64,000 nucleotides of DNA, taken from positions 248,001 to 312,000 of the forward strand of contig NZ_AUNI01000021.1 of the NCBI RefSeq assembly GCF_000447795.1, read 5' to 3'. Each line of letters opens with the position of its first letter. Positions within the stretch are counted from its first letter, which is position 1. This DNA comes from Bacteriovorax sp. Seq25_V. Its GTDB lineage: Bacteria > Bdellovibrionota > Bacteriovoracia > Bacteriovoracales > Bacteriovoracaceae. Under the pieces are notes generated by a model. That model worked only from the letters and a program-made list of their open reading frames with translations, made no database searches and had not been told where the DNA came from. The translations under genes were made by a program, and so were the position numbers. Positions 42,588 to 51,288 of the stretch are shown here, piece after piece.

Positions 42588-43081
42588 GGTCAGTTGGGAG
42601 ATTTAAACATTTTAGAAGGGCATAAAACATGTCCTAGAGTCCTTTTCGATTAATTCTTAATAAAAACCTGAAATTGATGTAAGAAAAATATTGACATGTA
42701 AGATGCTGTAATTTTTTTTGTTAGTAAATGTCGCTTTGTTGATAACTCTGTGGAAAATGTTTCAAATCTTCATGGCAAGGTGTCAAATATCATAGATTAC
42801 CTTCACGCACCTCGGTAAAACATTGAAAAGACAGGTGTTTTTAACTTGACTTAATCAATAGGGTATAAAGTCGAGAAAATTTGTTAATTGTTGATAAGTG
42901 GGCCATTTTTGTGAACAAAATAGACGAGTCAACAATTATTTTCAAAAAAAGCAGAGTTTTTCACAAAATAATCAAAAACGCTCATGTAAGAATTATAGAT
43001 TCTACTGACAATTGGTGGTATTTTGCACCTCTGTATTATAAGAAGTATTTTGTACAAAAAATTATTAAAAAGTGGATTGTT
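42588..43081. other. Intergenic region with DnaA-box-like motifs
   Basis: About 490 bases between the small ORF and rlmE without a convincing gene. It contains TGTTGATAA at 42737-42745 and again at 42889-42897, and TGTGGAAAA at 42749-42757. In the reverse complement the last is TTTTCCACA, which fits the relaxed DnaA box; the other two are one base off. A TTGACA at 42691-42696 has no matching -10. A TATAAA at 42863 could belong to the rlmE promoter. No tRNA or terminator hairpin seen. Confidence 0.45.
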
Positions 43082-43684
43082 ATGAGTTTCAAAGTCCAAG
43101 ATTACTATTTTAAGAAAGCCAAAAAAGAGAACTTCCTTGCGCGTAGTATCTACAAGCTTGAGGAAATTGATCTAAAGTATGGAATTATAAAGAAAGGCGA
43201 AAACGTACTTGATTTAGGGTATCACCCTGGGTCTTGGATGCAATATACTTCTAAAAAAGTTGGAGAAGAGGGAAGTGTTGTCGGCATTGATATTCGCCCC
43301 TTAAACAAAAAACTTTTACCAATCAAGAATATTAGAATTTTCGAAATGGATATTTTTGATGTTGATGATCTTTCAATGCTAGGTGTTGATAAACCTTTTG
43401 ATACCGTAGTTTCAGACATGGCACCAAATACAACTGGTGTTCGTTCCGTTGACCAAGCACGTAGTTTGAATTTAATTGAACAGGTTTTTTATCACCTACC
43501 AGTCTTTCTTAAAGACGGTGGAAACTTTGTTATTAAAGTATTTGATGGCCATGAGGCGCAAGTCTTTCTAAAATCTCAGAAACATCGATTTAAAGAATTC
43601 CATTTTTTAAAACCAAAATCGACACGATCGGTAAGTAAGGAGTTCTTTGCAATTGGAAAAGGTTTCATTAAGGATGAAGAATAG
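43082..43684 (+). CDS. rlmE: 23S rRNA (uridine-2552-2'-O)-methyltransferase RlmE
   Basis: 200 residues from the ATG at 43082, chosen over a TTG that would add 67 residues with no resemblance to the family. Seen: R-S-I-Y-K-L-E-E-I-D at 21-30, SAM motif V-L-D-L-G-Y-H-P-G-S-W at 42-52 (usually A-A-P-G-G-W), D-M-A-P-N at 112-116 and the catalytic tetrad K25, D112, K152, E187. It modifies the A loop of 23S rRNA during 50S assembly. Overlaps the transpeptidase gene by 11 bases. Confidence 0.92.
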   Translation: MSFKVQDYYFKKAKKENFLARSIYKLEEIDLKYGIIKKGENVLDLGYHPGSWMQYTSKKVGEEGSVVGIDIRPLNKKLLPIKNIRIFEMDIFDVDDLSMLGVDKPFDTVVSDMAPNTTGVRSVDQARSLNLIEQVFYHLPVFLKDGGNFVIKVFDGHEAQVFLKSQKHRFKEFHFLKPKSTRSVSKEFFAIGKGFIKDEE

Positions 43685-44903
43685 AAAGGTAAATATCTGG
43701 GTAGTGCTTGGGCTTTCTGTCCTGGCTACTATCGGTTATTATGCCACTTATAAAGAAGAAGTGGCTCAAATTACGAAAGATCAACAAAAAATCGAATTAA
43801 GCACTCTAAAGAATCATGTAAATTATCATTTAAAAGAAAGTAACCTCTACGAAAATACTTCTATAGACATTGATGGGGAGAAATATTCTCTAGAGTTCTC
43901 TATTGATGATGCTCTTGATAAGTATGTAAAAAAGAGACTTAGATATTATCGCCCTGATATGGCCGCAATAGTAGTTCTCGAAAATAAGACAGGGAAGATT
44001 CTAACTGCTGTTGGCTATGACAGGAAAGAAAAGACATTTAATGATTATCTTCCATTCTCCGGAACACATCCTTCAGCTTCTATTTTTAAGATTGTGACAA
44101 CTGCAGAACTTTTTGAAGATGGAGAAGTATCTCCTGATTCTGAGTTTAACTTTAGAGGAAAGGGAACGACACTCTATAAATATCAACTAAAAGAGAAGAA
44201 AAACGCGCGCTGGGTAAGACATATGAGCTTTGAAAAAGCTTTTGCTTACTCTAATAATGTTGTTTTTGGAAAAGCTGCAATTGAGAACACAACACCATTT
44301 GAGTTGAAAGAAATGGCCGAAAGGTTAGGATTTAATCAAGAACTTATGGAAGAGGTTAGTATTTCAAAATCAACATTTATTATGCCTGAAAGTGGATATA
44401 ACTTAGCTGAGATCGCGTCAGGCTTTAATAAGGATACTCAGATGAGTCCTGTTCACTGTGCGTTGTTATCATCCGTGGTGGCCAATGATGGTGTGTTAAC
44501 ATATCCAAGACTTGTAACCAAAGTTATCGATAATCAGAGTCATATTGCTTGGGAAAACGAAAAGCATACTAAACAAGTAATTAAGAAAGAAGTTTCTGAC
44601 GAACTGAAAGAGTTAATGAGGGCAACTATCGATAAAGGAACTGCGAGAAGAAAATTTAGATCTTTGAAAAAAAGTATAAAGAATAATCTTGATATTGGTG
44701 GTAAGACAGGTTCGATTACAGGTGGTTTTCCTTTTGGTAAGAGAGATTGGTTTACAAGCTTTGCTATTCCATTAGATAAGCCAGATGAGGGTATTTCTGT
44801 TTGTGTTATGAATATCAATTTTAAGAAATGGTATGTTAAATCTGCTAGGCTTGCACAAGAAATTATCCAGTATTATTATAGAGATATAAAAAAATTGGAA
44901 TAA
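43674..44903 (+). CDS. Single-domain penicillin-binding transpeptidase
   Basis: 409 residues from the ATG at 43674, which follows an AAAAGG; an upstream TTG would add nine residues. Seen: membrane anchor at about 8-24, short linker, then a transpeptidase domain with S-I-F-K at 136-139, S-N-N at 193-195 and K-T-G at 344-346. It lacks the large N-terminal domain of class B PBPs, so it is a stripped-down periplasmic D,D-transpeptidase or carboxypeptidase anchored in the inner membrane. It is placed between rlmE and lepB, one base from lepB. Confidence 0.85.
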   Translation: MKNRKVNIWVVLGLSVLATIGYYATYKEEVAQITKDQQKIELSTLKNHVNYHLKESNLYENTSIDIDGEKYSLEFSIDDALDKYVKKRLRYYRPDMAAIVVLENKTGKILTAVGYDRKEKTFNDYLPFSGTHPSASIFKIVTTAELFEDGEVSPDSEFNFRGKGTTLYKYQLKEKKNARWVRHMSFEKAFAYSNNVVFGKAAIENTTPFELKEMAERLGFNQELMEEVSISKSTFIMPESGYNLAEIASGFNKDTQMSPVHCALLSSVVANDGVLTYPRLVTKVIDNQSHIAWENEKHTKQVIKKEVSDELKELMRATIDKGTARRKFRSLKKSIKNNLDIGGKTGSITGGFPFGKRDWFTSFAIPLDKPDEGISVCVMNINFKKWYVKSARLAQEIIQYYYRDIKKLE

Positions 44904-44904
44904 A

Positions 44905-45654
44905 ATGGAATTAGATCAAATAATCAGTAAGCGCAAAATGAGACTTAAAAAGGAAGTTAGAAATATATTTCTAATCGTTTTAAGTTTATTAGTTTTTAGA
45001 TCAGTATTCTATGAACCATATCGGATCCCTACAGGATCAATGATCCCAACTCTTAGAATTGGCGACTTTATTCTTGTAAACAAATTCAAATACGGCTTTA
45101 AACTTCCATTTAGTGACATTGCTATTTTCGAAATGAGCTTCAATCCTATTTATCTTTTTGGTAAATCATCACCACAGCGAGGAGATGTCATTGTTTTTAA
45201 ATATCCTAAAGACACCTCTGTTAACTACATAAAAAGAGTGATTGGTTTACCCGGTGATACTATTGAGATTAGAGAGAAGGTTGTTTATATAAACGATCAG
45301 GAAGTAGGGCAAGCTGAATTTGACGGACATGATCTGATGAAAGATATGGATGAGAAATTCAAATCTACAAACCTTAAGTTTTTCAAAACCAAAATTGAAA
45401 ATCATAATTTCATTATTCAGCAAGACGTCGACAATATTTACTCGACACATCTCGATCGTACGGTAATCCCTGAAGGGAAATACTTTGTAATGGGTGATAA
45501 CCGTGACTTCTCATATGACTCGCGCTTTTGGGGCTTTGTTCCACATGAATATATTCGTGGTGAGGCTATTCTTGTTTGGTTTTCAATGTCGATGCCTGAC
45601 CAAAAAGACCAGTTTAGCGTAAGACTAAACCGCATCTTTAAGAAGATCGAATAA
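44905..45654 (+). CDS. lepB: Signal peptidase I
   Basis: 249-residue inner-membrane serine peptidase that removes signal peptides of exported proteins. Seen: one N-terminal membrane segment (about 18-36), box B P-T-G-S-M-I-P-T with catalytic S45, box D Y-I-K-R-V-I-G-L-P-G-D with K110, and box E G-D-N-R-D-x-S-x-D-S-R in the C-terminal third. All catalytic parts intact. Its last 17 bases overlap the convergent mutS2 gene. It serves the many exported proteins of this region. Confidence 0.95.
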   Translation: MELDQIISKRKMRLKKEVRNIFLIVLSLLVFRSVFYEPYRIPTGSMIPTLRIGDFILVNKFKYGFKLPFSDIAIFEMSFNPIYLFGKSSPQRGDVIVFKYPKDTSVNYIKRVIGLPGDTIEIREKVVYINDQEVGQAEFDGHDLMKDMDEKFKSTNLKFFKTKIENHNFIIQQDVDNIYSTHLDRTVIPEGKYFVMGDNRDFSYDSRFWGFVPHEYIRGEAILVWFSMSMPDQKDQFSVRLNRIFKKIE

Positions 45655-47983
45655 CTTCAATTTTTGTACAACCATCGTTTCCATCTTCAGGTGCCCACGT
45701 AAGATCTTTTTCCTTTCGAAGGTAATCACGTAACCATTTCTTTAAAACGCCGTCCCCATGGCCGTGGACAACAAGTAGATATGGTATATCCCCATTTTGC
45801 AAAGATAGAATTGCACTGAGCACTTCACTTTGAAATTTTTCGAGTCTCATACCTCTACCATTGACGGAAACAGAAGAAACAGCTGAAGATTGAAAGACGT
45901 TAATTTTAACTTTTTCATTTGGTTTTTGTCTCGGAGTATTGTTTAGCGGTGTGTAAAGACTTTCTGTTGGAACAGTAATGTTTTTGCCTCTAAATGTAAC
46001 AGTCGCTTTATTTCTATTTACCGAAACAAGTACACAATCATTTTTTAATAACTCACTAAAGTATGTTTTACCTTCCTGAAGAGTCTCAGTTGGTTGGACG
46101 TCGAAAACTTGCGCTTGATTTTGATTTGGAGATTGTGAGTTAAACATAGATTTAAACTCTGTAGCCTTTTTTTGTTTTTGCTTTACAGTGAGATCTTTGT
46201 CTTCTCGGAGTTCTTGTATCTTTTTAACTTGTTTTTCCATTTGAGACTTGTATTGCTCATACATTTTTTGTTTCTCAAGAAAAAGAACACCCTCCATTGA
46301 TTTACGTTGATTCTTTAGTTGGTTATTTAAATCTCTATTCTCGATAAGCAATGAATCTAATTCTGCTTTTTTTTGAGAAAGATCCTGAAGAAGTTTTTCG
46401 TACGTAATATATTTTTTATCTAAGATTGATTTAGCATTCTGTAGTATGTTGCGGTCAAGATAGTAATCGTGACTTAGTCTTTCGAAAATGGTCAGCGCCA
46501 TCGAACTACCTGGAGTTCCAACAATTAAATTGTAAGTTGGAATATTTTTTTCGAAGTCATAGCCAACATGAGCAGAAATATAACTAGGGTTTTCCTGCAT
46601 TGTCGTTTTTAGTAACTGGTGGTGCGTTGAGATGAGAATCATCGCACTTAAGTTTTGAGTGAGATGATTTATTATTGATATCGCCAAAGACGAAGCCTCA
46701 TCTGAACCAGTAGAGTTGAAAATTTCATCGGCTGCTACAAGACTATTTGGTTTAATCTCTGCAAGCATTTTGAGAATAGCTGTTGTCTCACCCGCAAAGG
46801 AGCTTAATCCATGTGAGAGGTCCTGATAATCACTATCAAAATAGAATATATCTTCTACTGGACGGAGTTTTGCCTTCGTCGCTGGTACAAAGAATCCAAG
46901 TTTCATGAAAACATGACAGAGTACGATTGACTTTATTGTAACCGTTTTTCCTCCAGTGTTTGGGCCTGAGATAATAAGTCCATGGTGTGAAGGCCTAAAG
47001 TCGATTGTGTTTGCCCTGCAGTTTTCAATGAGAGGATGAAAAAAGTTTTCTATATGTTCAGAATTATTTGGAGAAATTTCTGGTCGTACAAAATTGTGAT
47101 GATAGCTATATTTTGCTTGAGTAAGTGTATAATCGAGATCTAGAAAAAAATGATAAAGCGATTGAATTAACTTAGACTCAGATCGAAGTTGATCGGAAAA
47201 ATCTTGGCAGATGCGATTAATAATTTCGTCAATGACTGCGATTATTTGCATTCTTTTATTAGCATATTCTCTAACAGTTGTAGGTTCAACGAATAAAGTA
47301 CTACCAGTACTAGACCTAGATACAATAATACCAATGCTTCCATTGTAGGAGTCGCTACGAATAGGAATGACATAGCGATCGTTGATAATATCAAATGAGC
47401 TGAATTGTAATCTCTTCTCAATGTCTTCAGACTTTAAAATACGGTGAACTTCTTCTCTGATTTTAGCTTCTAAGTTATTTCGTTCTTGTATCTTTACCGC
47501 TAGTAACGGATGCTTTTCTAAATTTGCATACCCATCTTTTTCAACAAAATTTCTGAAGCTTCGAACGAACTTCTGCCTAAGTCTTTGAGTCTTTTCGAGA
47601 AAGAAGAGAATTTCTTCCTTTTGATAATCTTTAAGCGTTGATTTAAGCTCTATTATATTTTCGATTAAAACACAGGCAAAATTTAATTGTTTAAAGTCTC
47701 CGGTAATGTTTTTCGCCAGATTATTGACGAAAAAGTGATTTTCAGGACTATCTGCTAAATTGCCAAAAGCAATTGTATCTATATCAATATCTTGTGAAAT
47801 CAGTGTGTATAGTTCATCGACTCTACCGAGTTGTGATTCTAAATTTGCTTCTTCAATTGGAATAGGGTTTCGTGTAATATGTTCTTTAGTGAGGTTGAAC
47901 TTACTATAGAAAGATATATTTTGACCAATAATTGGCCAATCGATATTTTTAAGAGTTTGATGCAAAATATTGTAGGTATCCAT
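45638..47983 (-). CDS. mutS2: MutS2-type ATPase/endonuclease with Smr domain
   Basis: 781 residues from the ATG at 47981-47983; a longer version with 28 more residues is less likely because they resemble nothing in the family. Seen: N-terminal MutS core and lever, Walker A S-G-P-N-T-G-G-K-T, Walker B region V-A-A-D-E-I-F near the middle, a coiled coil of about 90 residues, and a C-terminal Smr domain with H-G-H-G-D-G-V-L-K. MutS2 proteins suppress recombination, and some split collided ribosomes (RqcU), a point of interest since an NFACT protein lies next door. Confidence 0.93.
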   Translation of the reverse strand: MDTYNILHQTLKNIDWPIIGQNISFYSKFNLTKEHITRNPIPIEEANLESQLGRVDELYTLISQDIDIDTIAFGNLADSPENHFFVNNLAKNITGDFKQLNFACVLIENIIELKSTLKDYQKEEILFFLEKTQRLRQKFVRSFRNFVEKDGYANLEKHPLLAVKIQERNNLEAKIREEVHRILKSEDIEKRLQFSSFDIINDRYVIPIRSDSYNGSIGIIVSRSSTGSTLFVEPTTVREYANKRMQIIAVIDEIINRICQDFSDQLRSESKLIQSLYHFFLDLDYTLTQAKYSYHHNFVRPEISPNNSEHIENFFHPLIENCRANTIDFRPSHHGLIISGPNTGGKTVTIKSIVLCHVFMKLGFFVPATKAKLRPVEDIFYFDSDYQDLSHGLSSFAGETTAILKMLAEIKPNSLVAADEIFNSTGSDEASSLAISIINHLTQNLSAMILISTHHQLLKTTMQENPSYISAHVGYDFEKNIPTYNLIVGTPGSSMALTIFERLSHDYYLDRNILQNAKSILDKKYITYEKLLQDLSQKKAELDSLLIENRDLNNQLKNQRKSMEGVLFLEKQKMYEQYKSQMEKQVKKIQELREDKDLTVKQKQKKATEFKSMFNSQSPNQNQAQVFDVQPTETLQEGKTYFSELLKNDCVLVSVNRNKATVTFRGKNITVPTESLYTPLNNTPRQKPNEKVKINVFQSSAVSSVSVNGRGMRLEKFQSEVLSAILSLQNGDIPYLLVVHGHGDGVLKKWLRDYLRKEKDLTWAPEDGNDGCTKIEVIRSS

Positions 47984-49295
47984 GAATTTAAATTTCTCTG
48001 AATTACATAATAGTATAGTTAATATTCGAAGTGAGTTTATTGTCGGTGACACATGGAAGTTTGGCAAGATTCAAAAGATATTTTCAAGTGGAAATGTTAT
48101 AGTTTTGAATATCAGAGTGCCTGGGAAAACACTATATTTATGTATCGGAAGAGGAAATGAATATTGTGGAGTATGGCTTCTTAATGAGCAAATCCCATCA
48201 CCTTATCGAATTGTGAGGGATTCACTACTCGAGTATATGCGCTCGAATCTTGTTGGGTTGTCCGTCATTAATATCAAAGCTGATGAAAGAGACAAATCGA
48301 TCATGATTGAGTTATTTGATAAATCGATGATTCTGTTTTTTTGGAAAGGTAGAACATTACACTTTAGTCATATCATTAAGGAAAATGGGAAAGCACTGTG
48401 TTTTTCACCATGGCATAGCCTAGATAGATATGAAATAAATAATGATTACTTCAGCGTATTTGATCCTGCTGGAAGAAAGCAGCTGGAGCATAAGCAAGTC
48501 AACGAATCAAATCTCAGTCTTGATAAGGAAAAATTGTTTCCTGATGCTAAGAAAGATAAGCAGCAAATTAAAAAAAACAATAAAAAGATGGCCAATATTG
48601 AAAAGGATTTAAAGGCATGTGCACTGTGGCAGGACCTTCAAGAGCTTGTTATCAATGATCAGCTAGATTTGGAAACTGATATTCTGAAGTATAAAGGATT
48701 GAAACTAAAATTCGAAAGAGGACTTAACTATTATCAAAAAAAGAATAAAGTTTTTGAGAAAATAAAAAAATTGAAAATTGGTGAAGCTTTTTTGAAACAA
48801 AGACTCGAAAATTTTAGAGAAGTTATTAGTGATAAAAAATCTGATCTTCTTATTCAACAAAATATAACATTCCCACTTTGGGTAAAAAAATCAAGAAAAG
48901 TCGTAAAGAAAAATAGTAATGACAATGGGATAGAAGAGTTTGTCATCGATGGACATAAGTTTGCAGTTGGTCTCTCTTCTCATGGTAATGACTTTCTACG
49001 AACGAATTGGTCAACTAAGAATGATTTGTGGATACATTTAGACGGGTATACGAGCGCGCATGTTATAGTAAAAGGTGATAGACTTACTGATCTCAACATC
49101 ATTTCAATTGCAGCATCTATTGTTGCTACATATTCAAATTTCGAAGCAGACGGGATACCGGTTATATTTACTCAGGTTTCTAACTTAAAAGGAATCAAGG
49201 GAAAGCCAGGGTCTGTAAATTATAAGAAAGAAAAACATCTAGTTGTGAAAAAGGTCAATTGGAAGGAAATAATTTCAAGTAGTTGGTTGAAGTAG
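47982..49295 (+). CDS. NFACT-domain protein (RqcH/FbpA-like)
   Basis: 437 residues, short for RqcH (about 560). Seen: N-terminal NFACT-N-like region, a Lys/Glu-rich coiled-coil zone at about 185-300, and an NFACT-R (DUF814) domain near 335-430 with N-D-L-W-I-H-L-D-G-Y and S-A-H-V-I-V-K-G. RqcH adds alanine tails to stalled nascent chains on large ribosomal subunits. The D-R pair typical of active RqcH is not obvious (D-E-R-D-K-S-I near 101-107), so activity is uncertain. Its start overlaps the mutS2 start head to head. Confidence 0.82.
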   Translation: MNLNFSELHNSIVNIRSEFIVGDTWKFGKIQKIFSSGNVIVLNIRVPGKTLYLCIGRGNEYCGVWLLNEQIPSPYRIVRDSLLEYMRSNLVGLSVINIKADERDKSIMIELFDKSMILFFWKGRTLHFSHIIKENGKALCFSPWHSLDRYEINNDYFSVFDPAGRKQLEHKQVNESNLSLDKEKLFPDAKKDKQQIKKNNKKMANIEKDLKACALWQDLQELVINDQLDLETDILKYKGLKLKFERGLNYYQKKNKVFEKIKKLKIGEAFLKQRLENFREVISDKKSDLLIQQNITFPLWVKKSRKVVKKNSNDNGIEEFVIDGHKFAVGLSSHGNDFLRTNWSTKNDLWIHLDGYTSAHVIVKGDRLTDLNIISIAASIVATYSNFEADGIPVIFTQVSNLKGIKGKPGSVNYKKEKHLVVKKVNWKEIISSSWLK

Positions 49296-49304
49296 AACTC
49301 CAAG

Positions 49305-49334
49305 ATAAAATATCCCAAAGCGAGGATATTTTAT
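49305..49334. repeat. Perfect 11-bp inverted repeat over a ribosome site and start codon
   Basis: ATAAAATATCC (49305-49315) and GGATATTTTAT (49324-49334) with an 8-base loop. The right arm contains the GAGGA ribosome site and the A and T of the next gene's ATG at 49333. As RNA it would hide both, pointing to translational control; as DNA it could be an operator. Confidence 0.75.
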
Positions 49335-50121
49335 GAATAAGTATATTGTTGGATTAGTTTTCGTAGTTGTATTTGGAATTACAAATGCCTTGAGTAGTAC
49401 GAGCACAATTTTTGAAGATCATAAATTACAAACATATTCACCGATTGTTGCTGGCGCGAAAGATATCCTATTTGAAATAAGGGTTGATGGGCTCATCGAT
49501 AATATCAAGAGAACAACGGCGATATCAAATATTGAAGATCTATATTTTAGATTCTATTGGGTTTATCCAGGCGAGTATAGAATTGAAGTAGAAGGTCTTC
49601 CTAAAGGGTTTGCTGTTTTAAAGAGTAATCTTAAAAATCAGGTTAAACCTTATGTTGACATGATCTTTTCAGAAGACTTTATTAGGCAATTTGAACGAAC
49701 TCCATTTGTTCAAGATCCAAAAGAAAAAAATTCTTTTATAAAGAAAGAAGAATCTGCATCAAGTGTTTCTAAGGTGAGAGTTAAGTTAAATGAGAAAAAC
49801 TTGTTGTCAGAGATTTATTCTAAATCACCTTATTCTACTGTTCTAAGTAAGTTTGAGTATAAGCTAAGATCATGGTCAAATGGTAAAAATGTACTAACGA
49901 AAATTACTGTTGAAGAAAAGGGAAGTGGAATAGTTAATCTAAAGACCATCGATGTTGAAAGAGAAGTTTTTTCAGGTATCGGTTTGCCATCAGAAATTAA
50001 TGTTGAGGAAGAGGTTTCGAGAGATGGGAAAAGTATTGCTAAGACAAACTTGAAATTGAAATTCTCAAATTACAATATTAATACAGGTAAAGCTGATCGA
50101 TTCATTAGAGATAGTAAATAA
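49333..50121 (+). CDS. Secreted protein of unknown function
   Basis: 262 residues with a signal peptide at about 1-20 (cleavage near A-L-S). The mature part is rich in Ser, Lys and Val and appears beta-rich in its last third, with no cysteine for lipidation. I do not recognise a family. An uninterrupted frame, ordinary codon use and a single-base spacing to the rRNA methyltransferase show it is a gene. The start lies inside a hairpin described separately. Confidence 0.68.
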   Translation: MNKYIVGLVFVVVFGITNALSSTSTIFEDHKLQTYSPIVAGAKDILFEIRVDGLIDNIKRTTAISNIEDLYFRFYWVYPGEYRIEVEGLPKGFAVLKSNLKNQVKPYVDMIFSEDFIRQFERTPFVQDPKEKNSFIKKEESASSVSKVRVKLNEKNLLSEIYSKSPYSTVLSKFEYKLRSWSNGKNVLTKITVEEKGSGIVNLKTIDVEREVFSGIGLPSEINVEEEVSRDGKSIAKTNLKLKFSNYNINTGKADRFIRDSK

Positions 50122-50122
50122 T

Positions 50123-51286
50123 ATGAAGTCATTTGTTTTAGACCAGAAAAGACATTACTCATGGCTTAGCGGTGAAAATGTATTTAATGCAAAAGATCTT
50201 GATCAAAGTATTCGTTCTTGTACTCCTGGTGAATGGGTCGAATTCGAAATTGGAAACTTTAAAACAATTGGTTTCGTAAATCCATTTATTGAAGACTTTG
50301 GAAATGTTACAATTCTTAAAACAACTGAGAGAGAGCCGCTTAAGTATATTGAGAAAGCTATAAAGTCAGCTCATCGTAAGCGGAGTATTCTTGCTTACCA
50401 TGGCGAGCGATTAATATATGGGTTTTCTGATGGGCTTCCTGGATTGGTAGTTGATACTTATGAATCGTGTTCACTTGTTCAAATTAGCTCTGCGGGTTTA
50501 GATCGATTCAGAAACGAGATTAAAGAAATTATAAAGCAAGAAACAGGAAAAGAAGTTATTTTCCTTGATAATAAAAAATATAGAGAAAAAGAAGGACTTC
50601 CCTTCTTTGAAAATGATCAACTTCCCGATGTGATAGATATCAGAGACCTTGGAATTGAATACCAATTAAAAAAAGATGTCTTACAAAAAGTCGGCTATTA
50701 TTATGATCACAGAGAAAATCGATTAAAGCTTGAAAATACCTTAAAAAGAATTAACAAAGAATTTACAAATGGGCTCGATCTTTTTTGTTATATTGGTTCT
50801 TGGGGCATGCATATGCTTAGAGCTGGTGTGAAAAATGTTGAATTTGTTGATCAGGGTAATATGAATGATATTGTCTTGAAGAACATCGAGCTTAATAGTT
50901 TTGAAGGAAATAACAAGTTTGTTCGTGATGATGTATTTGCTTTTCTTGATTCAAAAATCAAAGAAAAAGCTAGGTACGATGTTATAGTATGTGATCCTCC
51001 TTCATTCACTAAGTCAGTTAAAAATAAAAACTCAGCATTAAGTGGGTATGAAAAACTATATCAGAAAAGTTTTCAACTACTTAATAGTGAATCGATCTTA
51101 GTGGCCGCTTCATGTACACAATATATCACTATCGAAGAGTTGGACAAAGTTGTGGTGAAGTCAGCATTAAGAGAAGGAAAGAAGGTTCAGGTGCTAGATA
51201 TTGGATTGAGTAGCTGGGACCATCCTATATCATCTTTAAGTTCAAAATCTAATTACATTAAATATATTTGCTACTTTGTGGAGTAA
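50123..51286 (+). CDS. Class I rRNA methyltransferase (RlmI/YccW family)
   Basis: 387 residues: an N-terminal PUA-like RNA-binding part (about 1-75), a central linker region, and a Rossmann domain with N-G-L-D-L-F-C-Y-I-G-S-W-G near 216-228 (motif I), V-E-F-V-D-Q near 239-244 and D-V-I-V-C-D-P-P-S-F near 285-294. The N/D-P-P-S-F motif suits a C5-cytosine or base methyltransferase of the RlmI family, which modifies 23S C1962. Precise target uncertain. It directly follows the secreted unknown and precedes the Bat operon by two bases. Confidence 0.85.
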   Translation: MKSFVLDQKRHYSWLSGENVFNAKDLDQSIRSCTPGEWVEFEIGNFKTIGFVNPFIEDFGNVTILKTTEREPLKYIEKAIKSAHRKRSILAYHGERLIYGFSDGLPGLVVDTYESCSLVQISSAGLDRFRNEIKEIIKQETGKEVIFLDNKKYREKEGLPFFENDQLPDVIDIRDLGIEYQLKKDVLQKVGYYYDHRENRLKLENTLKRINKEFTNGLDLFCYIGSWGMHMLRAGVKNVEFVDQGNMNDIVLKNIELNSFEGNNKFVRDDVFAFLDSKIKEKARYDVIVCDPPSFTKSVKNKNSALSGYEKLYQKSFQLLNSESILVAASCTQYITIEELDKVVVKSALREGKKVQVLDIGLSSWDHPISSLSSKSNYIKYICYFVE

Positions 51287-51288
51287 GA

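Noticed and set aside
42691-42696. Consensus -35 TTGACA as a promoter in the long intergenic region
   Set aside because: No acceptable -10 at 16-18 bases; only a run of T follows.
42881-43081. 67-residue in-frame N-terminal extension of RlmE from a TTG
   Set aside because: The 200-residue version from ATG 43082 already matches full RlmE; the extension has no family resemblance and covers a DnaA-box-like motif and probable promoter.
47984-48067. 28-residue N-terminal extension of MutS2
   Set aside because: It would overlap the NFACT gene antisense and adds unlike sequence; the ATG at 47981-47983 gives a normal start.
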